Notes: generated from the letters alone by a model not told the origin. DNA of 18,001 nt from a bacterium (GCA_021821565.1 JAKACI010000004.1:1-18001); one strand, 5' to 3'. Shown: positions 6,576 through 15,118, counted from the stretch's first letter. Made by a program: numbers and translations.

Positions 6576-7802
6576 CTAAAGACAAGGAGTTCTGCTAATC
6601 ATATCTTCATAAATACTTATAATTCTATTAACTGAAATATCAGATTGAAAAAGTCTGTTTGCCCTTTCAAAACCCTTTAATGATTCTTTTTTCATAATAT
6701 CCGGATTATTAATATACATTTCTATTGCTTCTTTCAGTTTAAGAGTATCTTTCGGCGGTATAATGATATTAGTATTGCCGTAAACTTCCGGTATTCCGCC
6801 TGTACTTGTTGCAATACATGGTTTTTTCATAAACATGTATTCAATATTGTTGACGCCAAAAGGTTCGTTTAAAGAACATGAAACTGCAACGTCAAACATA
6901 TTGACGAATTTTTTTACATCGCTCTGGTATCCCCAAAATTTGAGATTGTTTGAAATTCCTATTTTTCTTACCATATTTTTTAGCATTTTCTCATCGCTGC
7001 CGCTTCCTACTATATGAAACATTAACGGTTTACCAGATAAAGGTTTTAAACCAGATTTTATCAAAAGTTCTGCAGCTTTTACAAAATAAATATGTCCTTT
7101 TTGCTCCGTAACCCTTCCTGCCATTCCGATATTGAAAAAATTTTTAAATTCATCAATATTTCCGCAACTATCGATATTATTTTTTATATTAACGCTGCTT
7201 CGGTTAGGATCAATATTGTTAATACCGTAATTTATAAATTCTGCTTCGTTTATTCTTTCATAAATTATATCCATCTTACTTACAATTTCTTTTATGTCTA
7301 TAACATTGTATTCTAGTTTAAAAATTTTATTTATAATACGCTCAAGGTTGCCGGGCATATATTCTTTATATTCTTCACTTGAAAAATATTTAATAAAATA
7401 ATCTTTTACGGCCAGGCTCACAAACAATAACCTGCATGCAAACGCATAATAAGGATAACCGCTAAAGATGTTGATAGTGCTGACCACCGGTATTTTAAGA
7501 AAATTGCCTGCCAAGACGCCGAGATAATTTCCTGTTCCTAAGTGAGTATGAATTATATCTATATTTTCAGTCCTGCATAGCTTTATTATTTTTTTAACGG
7601 CAAAAACATTTTTCCTTTCAGGATCAAAAATTGAATAATAAGGCACTTTGTTATTATTCAATAAAAAAATCATTTTTTTATTGAAAGAATGTATAAAAAA
7701 AAACGCTTTATGTCCTTTTTCAATCTGTTTTTTTGCAAGATAAATAGCGCTGTTTTCTGCGCCGCCCCAGCCTCTTGAAGAAATTATATGAAGAATTTTC
7801 AT
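6576..7802 (-). CDS. GT4-family glycosyltransferase
   Basis: The 408-residue retaining glycosyltransferase has a GT-B fold. The N-terminal acceptor domain opens with MKILHIISSRGWGGAE (Gly-rich loop, about 1-16), followed by DIIHTHLGTGNYLGVLAG at 82-99. The C-terminal donor domain starts with GMAGRVTEQKGH (226-237) and FHIVGSGSDEKML. It carries the E-x7-E signature at E313 and E321 (NEPFGVNNIEYM), with the nucleotide-sugar loop STGGIPEV at 333-340. It would add a sugar to a lipid-linked or polysaccharide acceptor at the cytoplasmic face; the sugar cannot be predicted. It lies 55 bases downstream of the sulfotransferase-like gene on the same strand, so the two form a likely operon that interrupts modA and modB. 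Start ATG 7802 lacks a clear Shine-Dalgarno. Confidence 0.85.
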   Translation of the reverse strand: MKILHIISSRGWGGAENSAIYLAKKQIEKGHKAFFFIHSFNKKMIFLLNNNKVPYYSIFDPERKNVFAVKKIIKLCRTENIDIIHTHLGTGNYLGVLAGNFLKIPVVSTINIFSGYPYYAFACRLLFVSLAVKDYFIKYFSSEEYKEYMPGNLERIINKIFKLEYNVIDIKEIVSKMDIIYERINEAEFINYGINNIDPNRSSVNIKNNIDSCGNIDEFKNFFNIGMAGRVTEQKGHIYFVKAAELLIKSGLKPLSGKPLMFHIVGSGSDEKMLKNMVRKIGISNNLKFWGYQSDVKKFVNMFDVAVSCSLNEPFGVNNIEYMFMKKPCIATSTGGIPEVYGNTNIIIPPKDTLKLKEAIEMYINNPDIMKKESLKGFERANRLFQSDISVNRIISIYEDMISRTPCL

Positions 7803-7857
7803 TTTTATTGAGTTATATAAATATTGTCTTACGAATTAGCATAGATAATTTGTAGAT

Positions 7858-8943
7858 TTAGCTATTTATTAAATTTTTTATGAAATATAACGATCTATAA
7901 AACTTACGTAAAATTTTTGCCTGCACCGGGTTTAGTAAACTTATGCGCATTGCTTTATCTATCAGTGTATTAACCGCAATGCGGTACTTGTCGTCGTTAT
8001 AAATTTCCGATATAGGAACAAACGGTTTTACAGGCGAGATTAGCTCTAATTGGTAATGATTTCGCAAATATTCTATCGTAGAACTAAATCTCATAGTAAA
8101 TTGTTTATTTACAATGCTATCTGTATAATAAAATATTTTGTGCTCAGACTCAAGCAATATCGATTGTGCGCTAATAATCTGGTTCCTTCCTATTTGTTTT
8201 TGACTTTTAAGAATAGCTTTCACTGTCGCCAACCTGTTGTATGATTCTAAAGCAGTAGATTTTATTATAGTCGGCGGCTCGTTAGTTAAATGACCTCGCT
8301 TCACAGGTTTTATTTTTTTATATAAACCTGATAAACCGGTTATATCGAAAAACGATATTTCTATAGGATATGCATATGTTTCGCAGTGAACATTGGCATC
8401 TCCGAATATATTGGTAAATCCTTGTATGACATTTTCATACATAAAACAAAAACGCCGATTATTGTCAAAGATAAACATACCAGTTTTAATCAATTCTTGC
8501 GTAAAATCCTGAAAAGAAATATCCAATCCATCTTTGAGTAATTCCCTATATAGCAATTCGGCATATGATGCATGGTCTCTAAAAAATAAAACAACTTCAA
8601 TATGACATCCACACTGCTCAAGCGCATCTTTGAAAAACCGCAATTTATCGCTACGTCCATAAAGGTATCCAAAATCCTCCGAACTTAATATTATAATCTT
8701 ATGATTGGATTTTTTTATCTCATAACAGAGCTTTTCCAATGTACCGTACTTTTTCCTAAAGCACTTTTGATCGTTTAATTCTCGTACAATATTATGATGT
8801 CCGCTGTATTTACCAATTCTACCGGCAGACGGAAATAACACGCCGCCGTCAGATAACAGTTTTTGGTTAGTAGCAAGTAAACTCTGTAATGCGGTTGTAC
8901 CTGTTTTATGCGTTCCAACATGCAGAAAAAGTTTTTTCTTCAT
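7858..8943 (-). CDS. Sulfotransferase-like P-loop protein
   Basis: The 361-residue protein begins MKKKLFLHVGTHKTGTTALQ. HVGTHKTGTT (8-17) is the PAPS 5'-phosphosulfate-binding loop of sulfotransferases. Further on, VVLFFRDHASYAELLYREL (about 117-135) matches the 3'-phosphate-binding strand-loop-helix, with Arg122 and Ser126 in the expected places. SSEDFGYLYG near 87-96 is a common block in bacterial members. Family members transfer sulfate from PAPS to carbohydrates or other acceptors; next to a GT4 glycosyltransferase, sulfation of a surface glycan is the natural inference. No PAPS synthesis genes are in the window. The C-terminal half (200-361) shows nothing I recognise, so substrate is unknown. 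Base composition looks slightly less AT-rich than the neighbours, which would fit acquisition, but I have not measured it. Confidence 0.75.
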   Translation of the reverse strand: MKKKLFLHVGTHKTGTTALQSLLATNQKLLSDGGVLFPSAGRIGKYSGHHNIVRELNDQKCFRKKYGTLEKLCYEIKKSNHKIIILSSEDFGYLYGRSDKLRFFKDALEQCGCHIEVVLFFRDHASYAELLYRELLKDGLDISFQDFTQELIKTGMFIFDNNRRFCFMYENVIQGFTNIFGDANVHCETYAYPIEISFFDITGLSGLYKKIKPVKRGHLTNEPPTIIKSTALESYNRLATVKAILKSQKQIGRNQIISAQSILLESEHKIFYYTDSIVNKQFTMRFSSTIEYLRNHYQLELISPVKPFVPISEIYNDDKYRIAVNTLIDKAMRISLLNPVQAKILRKFYRSLYFIKNLINS

Positions 8944-9096
8944 TATTTTATGATATCTTAAATTAAAATTATTTACAGGAGAAAGTAGTTAATTAACATT
9001 ATAACTATTTTAATAATAACTCTTATTAAAATAAACTTTTTATAATTATTTTAGTTAAAATTATAAACCCTTATTGTAAATAAAATATAAACAAAC

Positions 9097-9111
9097 TATA
9101 AACGGTTTATA
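9097..9111. promoter_or_regulatory. 15-bp palindrome, possible operator
   Basis: TATAAAC-G-GTTTATA is a perfect inverted repeat with a single central base. It lies upstream of the minus-strand sulfotransferase-like gene and of a hairpin with a T-run. No regulator can be named. Confidence 0.3.
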
Positions 9112-9128
9112 ATTAGAATAATTTTGGA

Positions 9129-9174
9129 CGCATTAATAACAATCTCATACATTAATGCGAATAAGCGTTTTTTT
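9129..9174 (+). terminator. Hairpin plus T-run, terminator-like
   Basis: CGCATTAAT (9129-9137) pairs with ATTAATGCG (9151-9159) around a 13-base loop; 8 bases later a run of seven T follows (9168-9174). An alternative outer pairing of ACGC (9128-9131) with GCGT (9165-9168) would bring the stem right up to the T-run. No plus-strand gene precedes it, so it would terminate only a short unrecognised transcript or read-through. Confidence 0.35.
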
Positions 9175-9208
9175 ATAATCGTTTGTCAATATTTTTATGT
9201 ACCTTTAA

Positions 9209-9349
9209 TTATTCAAATTTTCTTTTTATGCGGGTTTTTCTTTCATTTGAATGTTCATTTTTAGCAGATCCCGCTTTAATTTCAGCTTCTACTTTCATTA
9301 TTTCGTTCATTGTCCATTTAAGTATAGATAGAATAGGACTTTTCGTCTG
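9209..9349 (-). pseudogene. Fragment resembling the N-terminus of an IS256/Mutator-type transposase
   Basis: The open minus-strand frame from 9349 to the stop at 9209 contains, from ATG 9310, MNEIMKVEAEIKAGS, then AKNEHSNERKTRIKRKFE and stop. IS256-family transposases carry, near residues 30-80, a pattern of MxxAExxxxxGAxxxERxxERxxYRNGYRxR; the resemblance is the E-E--AG---NE-S-ERKT-R run, as if the YRNGY part had been shortened by a small deletion. Nothing downstream of the stop continues the protein. This is recognition by eye of about 33 residues, so the family name is tentative; the alternative is a chance reading frame. Confidence 0.35.
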
Positions 9350-9638
9350 TTACAAATTACGTTAGAATTTTTTTAAATAATTTGGTATTATTAATTATAG
9401 ACTTCCTCCCTAAAACGTTAATGTTTTATTTACAAAGAGGAGACTATTATACACATTAGCAAAAAACTAAATATCAATAATTCTTTAATTTATTGTTAAT
9501 TGAAAACGTAACATTATTATACACAATCATATTTTTTTACATTTTTGATTAATTTATAATTATTATTTTAATTTTTTTAATATAAAATTTTATATTAAAA
9601 ATTATGGAGTTTAATAAAATATAATTTTAGTAGCTAAA

Positions 9639-10460
9639 ATGCCAAATTTCAACAAAATATTTATAAGAAATAATAAAACATTTGATATTATTGTTTTTTT
9701 TATAGGTTTTGCTTTCTTTATAAGCCTATCTTTGCTTTTGGCAGGAATATTTTTTCAAACATCTTTAAAATTGTTTTTATCCGAAATATTAAATGTTAAT
9801 CTCCGAAACGCTATTTTTTTAAGTTTTAAAATATCTTTTATAGTAGTTTTAATAAATTTAATTATAGGAATACCTTTAAGCTATATATTATCTTTTAAAA
9901 AGAACAAGATTTCTTTTTTACTGGATTTGATAAGCACTCTTCCTCTTACAACGTCTCCGCTTGTAATAGGCTTTGCCGTATTGATAACAATGGGTCCGCT
10001 AAACCCGATAGGAAAATTTTTCATATCACACGGAATAAAATTTGTTTTTACTCCTCAAGGTATTATACTTGTGCAGCTTATAATTTCATTTCCCTTTTTC
10101 GTTAATATTTTAAAGGAATCATTTGATTCAATCAACAGAAAAATGATTAATTTAAGCAAAACCTTAGGAGCTTCTTCTTTTGAAATATTATATAAAATAA
10201 TACTCCCTCTTTCATTAAACGGATTATTGGCTGGAATGGCAATGAGCTGGTCGCGGTCTATGGGCGAATATGCCGCTACCCAGATGGTATCTGGCGTAAT
10301 TCCAAACCTGACAGAAACAGCGCCTATAGAAGTTTTTGTCAAAACAAGCTATGGAAATTATCCTGCGGCAATTGCAATTTCAGCTGTATTAATGGTTATA
10401 TCGTTTATATCTCTCGGTATTTTTAAATTCTTTTATTATAAAACAAAAAAGTCAACATAA
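9639..10460 (+). CDS. modB: Molybdate/tungstate-type ABC transporter permease (ModB/WtpB family)
   Basis: The 273-residue inner-membrane permease has about 5-6 hydrophobic helices (first at about 17-40, last at about 243-265). The cytoplasmic EAA loop that docks on the ATPase is visible as LSKTLGASSFEILYKIILP at about 172-190, including the conserved Gly and the I-LP end. SRSMGEYAATQMVSGVIP and the following TETAPIEVF match the ModB/WtpB/CysT block after the EAA loop (family form: RALGEFGAT---AGNIPG-T-T-P). PLTTSPLVIGFAVLI is the corresponding upstream motif. The gene precedes modC by 5 bases. The matching binding protein is the plus-strand modA at 5639, outside this pair. No good Shine-Dalgarno is seen before ATG 9639. 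Confidence 0.85.
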   Translation: MPNFNKIFIRNNKTFDIIVFFIGFAFFISLSLLLAGIFFQTSLKLFLSEILNVNLRNAIFLSFKISFIVVLINLIIGIPLSYILSFKKNKISFLLDLISTLPLTTSPLVIGFAVLITMGPLNPIGKFFISHGIKFVFTPQGIILVQLIISFPFFVNILKESFDSINRKMINLSKTLGASSFEILYKIILPLSLNGLLAGMAMSWSRSMGEYAATQMVSGVIPNLTETAPIEVFVKTSYGNYPAAIAISAVLMVISFISLGIFKFFYYKTKKST

Positions 10461-10465
10461 ACAAT

Positions 10466-11635
10466 ATGAATTTTCTAGAAATTAAAAATATCAATAAGTC
10501 CTTTAAGAATAAAAAAGTACTTAAAGATATAACTTTAACAGTCAAAAAAGGCGAGATATCGTCAATATTCGGCTATTCAGGAGAAGGTAAAAGCACACTA
10601 TTATCTATGATTTGCGGTTTAATAAAACAAGATTCGGGAGATATTATTTTAAAAGGAAACAATATTAATAAAATGGAACCTTATGAACGTTCCATTTCTC
10701 TTGTAATGGACGAACCGCTTTTGTTTCCTAATATGAATATAATGAAAAATATTGCTTTTGGTTTGAAATTACATAAAAATATAGCAAAATTATCTTCAGG
10801 CAAATATAGCGAAAAACCAATCAAAAAAACTGTCTTAGATATTATGGATATTTTAGGTATTTCAGGGTTAGAAAAAAGATATCCTGATGAAATAAGTATG
10901 GGGCAATCGCAAAGAATAAGTTTAGCCCGCGCTCTTGTTACAAACCCGGAAATTATACTGATGGATGAGCCATTTTCTAATTTAGATATAATTTCTAAAA
11001 CAAAAGTAAGAAGTTTAATTAAAAATATTCAAAAAGAACTTAAGATAACAATACTTTTAGTTACCCATGACATTGAAGATGTAATGAATCTTTCAGATAC
11101 TATGTTTATTTTAAATAACGGAGTCATTCAGGATTCGGGAAATCCAAAAGATATTTTAAAAAAACCATCAACAATGGACACGGCTTATTTGCTTGGAACA
11201 GAAAATATATTTGAAGGAAAAATCGCCTCAATAGATAAAGAAAATAATAATATAATAATTTATTTTAGAAATAATAGCTTAAATAATGAATATTATATTG
11301 AAAGCTATTATCAGCAAGGATTTGAAGAAAATGAAAATATATATTTTGTAATAAGGCCCGAAGATATAATCATTTTAAGAGAAGACAGAGCTCCTTCTAA
11401 GGCAGTTAAAGAGAACCATTTTAGAGGAAAAATAACGTCCGCGGTTTTTACCTCGCGTATGATGGAATTATTAATAGACACTTCGGAAAATAAACCGCAA
11501 AATATTCAGTTTAAAGTTTTATTGCCGTTCCATGCTTATGAAATAATGAATTTATCCATCGGCAAAACTGCGTCAATTTCTCTTAAAAAATCCGCAATAC
11601 ATATAATAAAAAAGAAACATACAAAAATAACATAA
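10466..11635 (+). CDS. modC: Molybdate/tungstate-type ABC transporter ATP-binding protein (ModC/WtpC family)
   Basis: The 389-residue ATPase powers the permease. The nucleotide-binding domain has Walker A GYSGEGKST (36-44), a Walker B IILMDE (163-168) with catalytic Glu168, the D-loop SNLD and the H-loop His201 (LLVTHD). Two motifs depart from consensus. The Q-loop position reads VMDEPLLFP, with Asp82 where nearly all ABC ATPases have Gln. The signature is ISMGQ (143-147) instead of LSGGQ. The C-terminal domain (about 235-380) is a TOBE/MOP-like regulatory domain (ENIFEGKIASID, FVIRPEDIIIL, FRGKITSAVFTSRMMELLID), as in ModC, PotA and CysA subfamilies. It starts 5 bases after modB, so the two are co-transcribed. 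The residue departures do not look like decay, since the frame is intact. Confidence 0.85.
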   Translation: MNFLEIKNINKSFKNKKVLKDITLTVKKGEISSIFGYSGEGKSTLLSMICGLIKQDSGDIILKGNNINKMEPYERSISLVMDEPLLFPNMNIMKNIAFGLKLHKNIAKLSSGKYSEKPIKKTVLDIMDILGISGLEKRYPDEISMGQSQRISLARALVTNPEIILMDEPFSNLDIISKTKVRSLIKNIQKELKITILLVTHDIEDVMNLSDTMFILNNGVIQDSGNPKDILKKPSTMDTAYLLGTENIFEGKIASIDKENNNIIIYFRNNSLNNEYYIESYYQQGFEENENIYFVIRPEDIIILREDRAPSKAVKENHFRGKITSAVFTSRMMELLIDTSENKPQNIQFKVLLPFHAYEIMNLSIGKTASISLKKSAIHIIKKKHTKIT

Positions 11636-11680
11636 AAACAAATCAATTTAACAGTTAAATAAATATAACTAAATAAAAAT

Positions 11681-11710
11681 TTTACCAACCTAATTAATTA
11701 AGTTAGTAAA
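11681..11710. terminator. 30-bp imperfect palindrome between convergent modC and xseA
   Basis: The arms TTTACCAACCTAATT (11681-11695) and AATTAAGTTAGTAAA (11696-11710) are reverse complementary except at two positions. Both mismatches become G-U pairs in minus-strand RNA, which would therefore fold completely. On the minus strand it is followed by AATTTTTATTT, a T-rich tract, so it is a plausible terminator for xseA and perhaps for modC. It lies in a 233-bp gap with nothing else I recognise. Confidence 0.45.
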
Positions 11711-11868
11711 CAGGCAGGCAAAATTATTAAACAACATTTATAATTATAATTAAATAAATAAAACTCTAAAATAATATTATTGGAATTATTATTGATTATT
11801 TATAATTATAAAATTCATTACTAAATTAATAACAAACCTCTCAATATAAATAATATAAATGATTATTT

Positions 11869-13578
11869 TTATTTTTTATTTTTTTTATCTTTACTTAAAA
11901 CTATTGAATTTATTAAACCATCGCTCACTATTATCTTGATTTTATCATTTGCGTTTACATCGGAAACTGAAGAAATAATTTTATCCCTTTCATTAAACGC
12001 TATACTATAACCTCTCTTTAAAACAGAATACGGGCTTATTGATTCTAATGTATTATTTAATAATTTTATATTATTTTTATTAATAAATATTTTATTTTTC
12101 ATTGCTTCATTTAATAATTTCAAATTATTTTCTAATATTTGTTTATTTTTTTTTATTTTTGCAATTATTAAACCCGTCATCTGTATATTATCGGAAAATA
12201 AATTTTTTTGATTTAATCTAATAACCGATAAAGGATTATAAATATTCAATCTATCTGATATATTATTTACATTTTGTTTATTTATAATTAAATAATAATA
12301 AATAGCTTTATTTATATTTGAGCCTAAATTATCAACAGGGGTCTTGAGAAAGCTGATTTTACGAATAATAATATCATTTAATATTTTATCGGTTTTTTCA
12401 ATTAAAATTTTGTAATCTTTAATAATATTGCGCGGATGGCGTAACTTTAACCTGATATATATCTCTTTAAATCTTAAATATTTATCTTTTAGAATATAAG
12501 AAGGATGCCTGAGCTCAAGCCTTTTGTTCAACGAACTTACTATATTTTCAAAATCATTAATATTTGTATTTACTGCGTTAAAAATATCATTTGTAATATC
12601 GTCAATTAATATAAATTTTTCTTCTATTGTTTTTTTAGGATTTTTATTATACTGTCTGCTCTGCAAATATTTTATAGCATTATTTTTATTTTTAATTATA
12701 TTTAAAACTGCTAATTTTAATCTGCCGTTAAAATTTTTTATTGAATAACTTATATCTGATTTAACTGGAACTGATATTTCTGCTGCATTAGAAGGCGTCG
12801 AAGCTCTTACATCCGCAACAAAATCGGCAATAGTAAAATCTGTTTCATGCCCTACTGCACTAATAACCGGAATTTCTGAATTATAAATAGCATACGCAGT
12901 TTTTTCTTCGTTAAAAGACCATAAATCTTCTAACGAACCGCCTCCTCTGCCTACAATAAGCACATCAATTTTACAATATTCCCTGCTGTATTCATTAAGC
13001 AATTTTATAGCATTAGCTATCTCAGCCGAACTGTTAATTCCTTGAACGGATGCGTTTGCAAATATCAGATGAATATTGTCAAATCTTTTTCTTATAATTT
13101 TTACAATATCATGCAATACGGCACCATTTTTAGAAGTAACTATTCCTACAATGTGCGGAAGAAAGGGGATGTTTCTCTTATGACTTTTATCAAAAAGTCC
13201 TGCATTTTGCAATTTTTCTTTTAACTGTTCATAGGCTAACGCAAGCCGACCGTATCCTTCAGGTTCTATTTCTGATATAATAAAGCTGTAAGTCCCTTTT
13301 GGCTCATATAGATTAATTCTTCCGAACGCAATAACCGACATTCCTTCTTTAATTTCAAATTTTAATCTTTGTATATCATATTTGAAAATTATAGAAGATA
13401 TTTTAGCTCTGCTATCTTTTAAATCAAAATAATAGCCTGAAGCATAGCCGCTTTTAAACCCGGATATTTCACCTTTAACCCATAAAGAGTAGAATTTAGT
13501 TTCAACTGTTTCTTTAATTAAAAGCGTTAATTCAGATACAGAATATATTATTTTATCGTTATTAATATTTTCAATCAT
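11869..13578 (-). CDS. xseA: Exonuclease VII large subunit XseA
   Basis: The 569-residue protein is the catalytic subunit of the ssDNA exonuclease VII. An N-terminal OB-fold (about 9-105: YSVSELTLLIKETVE, LWVKGEISGFK, GYYFDLKD) binds single-stranded DNA. The nuclease core shows TSKNGAVLHD (148-157), VGRGGGSLEDLW (209-220) and SAVGHETDFTIADFVADVRA (240-259). D157, R211, H244 and D247 match the acidic/basic residues needed in E. coli XseA. The C-terminal half (about 275-510) is a long Lys/Asn/Ile-rich helical region, and SPYSVLKRGYSI near 515 is the usual closing motif. It is about 110 residues longer than E. coli XseA, with the extra length in the helical region. The small subunit xseB is not in the window. 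It starts 4 bases after the MFS gene stop and probably shares its transcript. Confidence 0.95.
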   Translation of the reverse strand: MIENINNDKIIYSVSELTLLIKETVETKFYSLWVKGEISGFKSGYASGYYFDLKDSRAKISSIIFKYDIQRLKFEIKEGMSVIAFGRINLYEPKGTYSFIISEIEPEGYGRLALAYEQLKEKLQNAGLFDKSHKRNIPFLPHIVGIVTSKNGAVLHDIVKIIRKRFDNIHLIFANASVQGINSSAEIANAIKLLNEYSREYCKIDVLIVGRGGGSLEDLWSFNEEKTAYAIYNSEIPVISAVGHETDFTIADFVADVRASTPSNAAEISVPVKSDISYSIKNFNGRLKLAVLNIIKNKNNAIKYLQSRQYNKNPKKTIEEKFILIDDITNDIFNAVNTNINDFENIVSSLNKRLELRHPSYILKDKYLRFKEIYIRLKLRHPRNIIKDYKILIEKTDKILNDIIIRKISFLKTPVDNLGSNINKAIYYYLIINKQNVNNISDRLNIYNPLSVIRLNQKNLFSDNIQMTGLIIAKIKKNKQILENNLKLLNEAMKNKIFINKNNIKLLNNTLESISPYSVLKRGYSIAFNERDKIISSVSDVNANDKIKIIVSDGLINSIVLSKDKKNKK

Positions 13579-13582
13579 GATG

Positions 13583-15118
13583 TTATATTTTATTTTTAAT
13601 GAAAATAGCTATTAAAGCACCCGCTAATGTAATATATCCTAAAACTGCGAATGCGTCGCCGTAAGAAGCAATAGAAGCAAGCATCTGAATTAAATAATCA
13701 AAAAAGGCTAATTTATTTGACGGAAATACTGCTCCAAATCTTAAATAAGACGGAGCCTTATTTATAATATCGCTCTGTAAAAAATTAATCATATTATGAT
13801 AAATTGAAGAATTATAATTAACATCCCTCGCATATTGATTTAAGTGATAAACCTGCCTTATTACCAGTTCATTTCCTATAAAAGCAATGCCGAAAGAAGC
13901 TCCTATTTGTAATGTTGCAGGAATAAGGCTTGAAGCTTCAGGGATGAGTTCTTTTTTAACGGAATTTAATGCGGCACTCATAACTGGTGCATTAAGCAAA
14001 CCTATACCGATACCTCTTATGATTTGATTAATAATTATATCATACATACTTGTATTCAGAGACAGATTATTGAATAAAAACATGGAATAAGCCACAATCA
14101 GCAATCCAATTACTAAAGGATATCTCGGGCCGATTCTGTCCGTTATTCTTCCTGCAAAAAAAGAAACTAAAGCAACCGAAATAGCGGTAGGAGCCATTAA
14201 TATCCCAGCACGCATCGCATTATAGCCAAGAATATTTTCAAGAAAAAGCGGAAGGAGAAACATTGCTCCAAAAATACCCACAGCTCTCACCATATTTACT
14301 AAAGTGGATATAACAAAATTATAATTTGAAAAAATTTCTAAATTTATTAATGGAGTTGCTACAAAAATTTCATTTATGAGAAAACCGACAAAAGCAATTC
14401 CGCTTATGAGCTCAGATTGTATTATTGCCGGAGAATGCCATCCGAATGTCTGTCCTTCGTTTAAAGCGTAGAGTAATAATCCTAAGCATAGAGAAATAAA
14501 AGCGAAACCGACATAATCAAATTTTTTATTATATGCTGTTACAGGTTTATCATATGCTAAAATAATAGCTGCGCCTAATAATGCGATAATACCGATAGGA
14601 ACATTAACATAAAAAATCCATCTCCAATTTACATAATCTACAATATAACCTCCAAGAGCAGGACCGACCGCAGGCGCTACCATTGCACCTATTGACCATA
14701 TACCCATTGCCTCCCCTCTTTCCGAAGGCGGAAAAACTTCGGCTAAAAGATTTAACCCTGTAGGAGTCAGCCCTGCGCCGCCAATTGCCTGAATTATACG
14801 AAAAATAATCAAATCTGTAAATGAAGGAGAAATTCCGCTTAATGCAGAACCTATTGTAAAAATTAATATTGAAAACATAAAAGGATATTTTATTCCATAT
14901 TTTCTTCTAATAAAACTCATAGGCAAAATAACGATAGAATAGGTTATAGTATAAGCAATCATAACCCATTCAACGTCAGTTATGTCTACGCCGAAATGGG
15001 ACATAATTTTAGGCATTCCTACCGTAACGATATTTACATCAAGAATAGCCATAAACGAGGATACTACAACTAAAGCAAGAATTATCCATTTATAATTTTT
15101 ATGAGATGCATCAACCAT
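13583..15118 (-). CDS. DHA2-family MFS drug/proton antiporter (EmrB/QacA type)
   Basis: The 511-residue protein is an inner-membrane exporter with the hydrophobicity of a 14-helix DHA2 member. TM1 contains SFMAILDVNIVTVGMPKI (the family's LDxTIVNVALP motif). The antiporter motif C in TM5 reads GAMVAPAVGPALGGYI, followed by NWRWIFYVNVPIG, a hallmark of EmrB-type proteins. The TM4 region IGGAGLTPTGLNLLAEVFPPSERG is equally typical. Substrate cannot be predicted; relatives export drugs, detergents and siderophores. There is no EmrA-type fusion protein beside it, so it may act alone at the inner membrane. It follows the RND pump gene on the same strand after 321 bases and precedes xseA by 4 bases. 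ATG 15118 has no clear Shine-Dalgarno. Confidence 0.9.
   Translation of the reverse strand: MVDASHKNYKWIILALVVVSSFMAILDVNIVTVGMPKIMSHFGVDITDVEWVMIAYTITYSIVILPMSFIRRKYGIKYPFMFSILIFTIGSALSGISPSFTDLIIFRIIQAIGGAGLTPTGLNLLAEVFPPSERGEAMGIWSIGAMVAPAVGPALGGYIVDYVNWRWIFYVNVPIGIIALLGAAIILAYDKPVTAYNKKFDYVGFAFISLCLGLLLYALNEGQTFGWHSPAIIQSELISGIAFVGFLINEIFVATPLINLEIFSNYNFVISTLVNMVRAVGIFGAMFLLPLFLENILGYNAMRAGILMAPTAISVALVSFFAGRITDRIGPRYPLVIGLLIVAYSMFLFNNLSLNTSMYDIIINQIIRGIGIGLLNAPVMSAALNSVKKELIPEASSLIPATLQIGASFGIAFIGNELVIRQVYHLNQYARDVNYNSSIYHNMINFLQSDIINKAPSYLRFGAVFPSNKLAFFDYLIQMLASIASYGDAFAVLGYITLAGALIAIFIKNKI

Larger units (their letters stand above)
8944..9638. other. 695-bp gap between the sulfotransferase-like gene and modB, with remnants
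   Basis: This is the largest gene-free stretch. It contains a 15-bp palindrome (9097-9111), a 9-bp-stem hairpin followed by a T-run (9129-9174), a minus-strand coding remnant (9209-9349) that looks like the N-terminus of a transposase, and an 11-bp direct repeat TATTATACACA at 9445-9455 and 9515-9525. The rest is AT-rich and featureless. It reads as decayed mobile DNA at the junction of the inserted cassette. Confidence 0.5.

Noticed and set aside
9183..9365. 60-codon plus-strand frame rich in Phe, Ser and Ile, looking like a small membrane protein
   Set aside because: It is the complement of the minus-strand transposase-like fragment, has no ribosome binding site, and its hydrophobicity is what a reversed Lys/Glu-rich coding strand gives.
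9361..9456. Plus-strand frame ending in MFYLQRGDYYTH before a TAG, with a shifted continuation ISKKLNINNSLIYC that looked faintly like a helix-turn-helix
   Set aside because: It needs a frameshift, is very short, and I cannot match it to a family; treated as chance.
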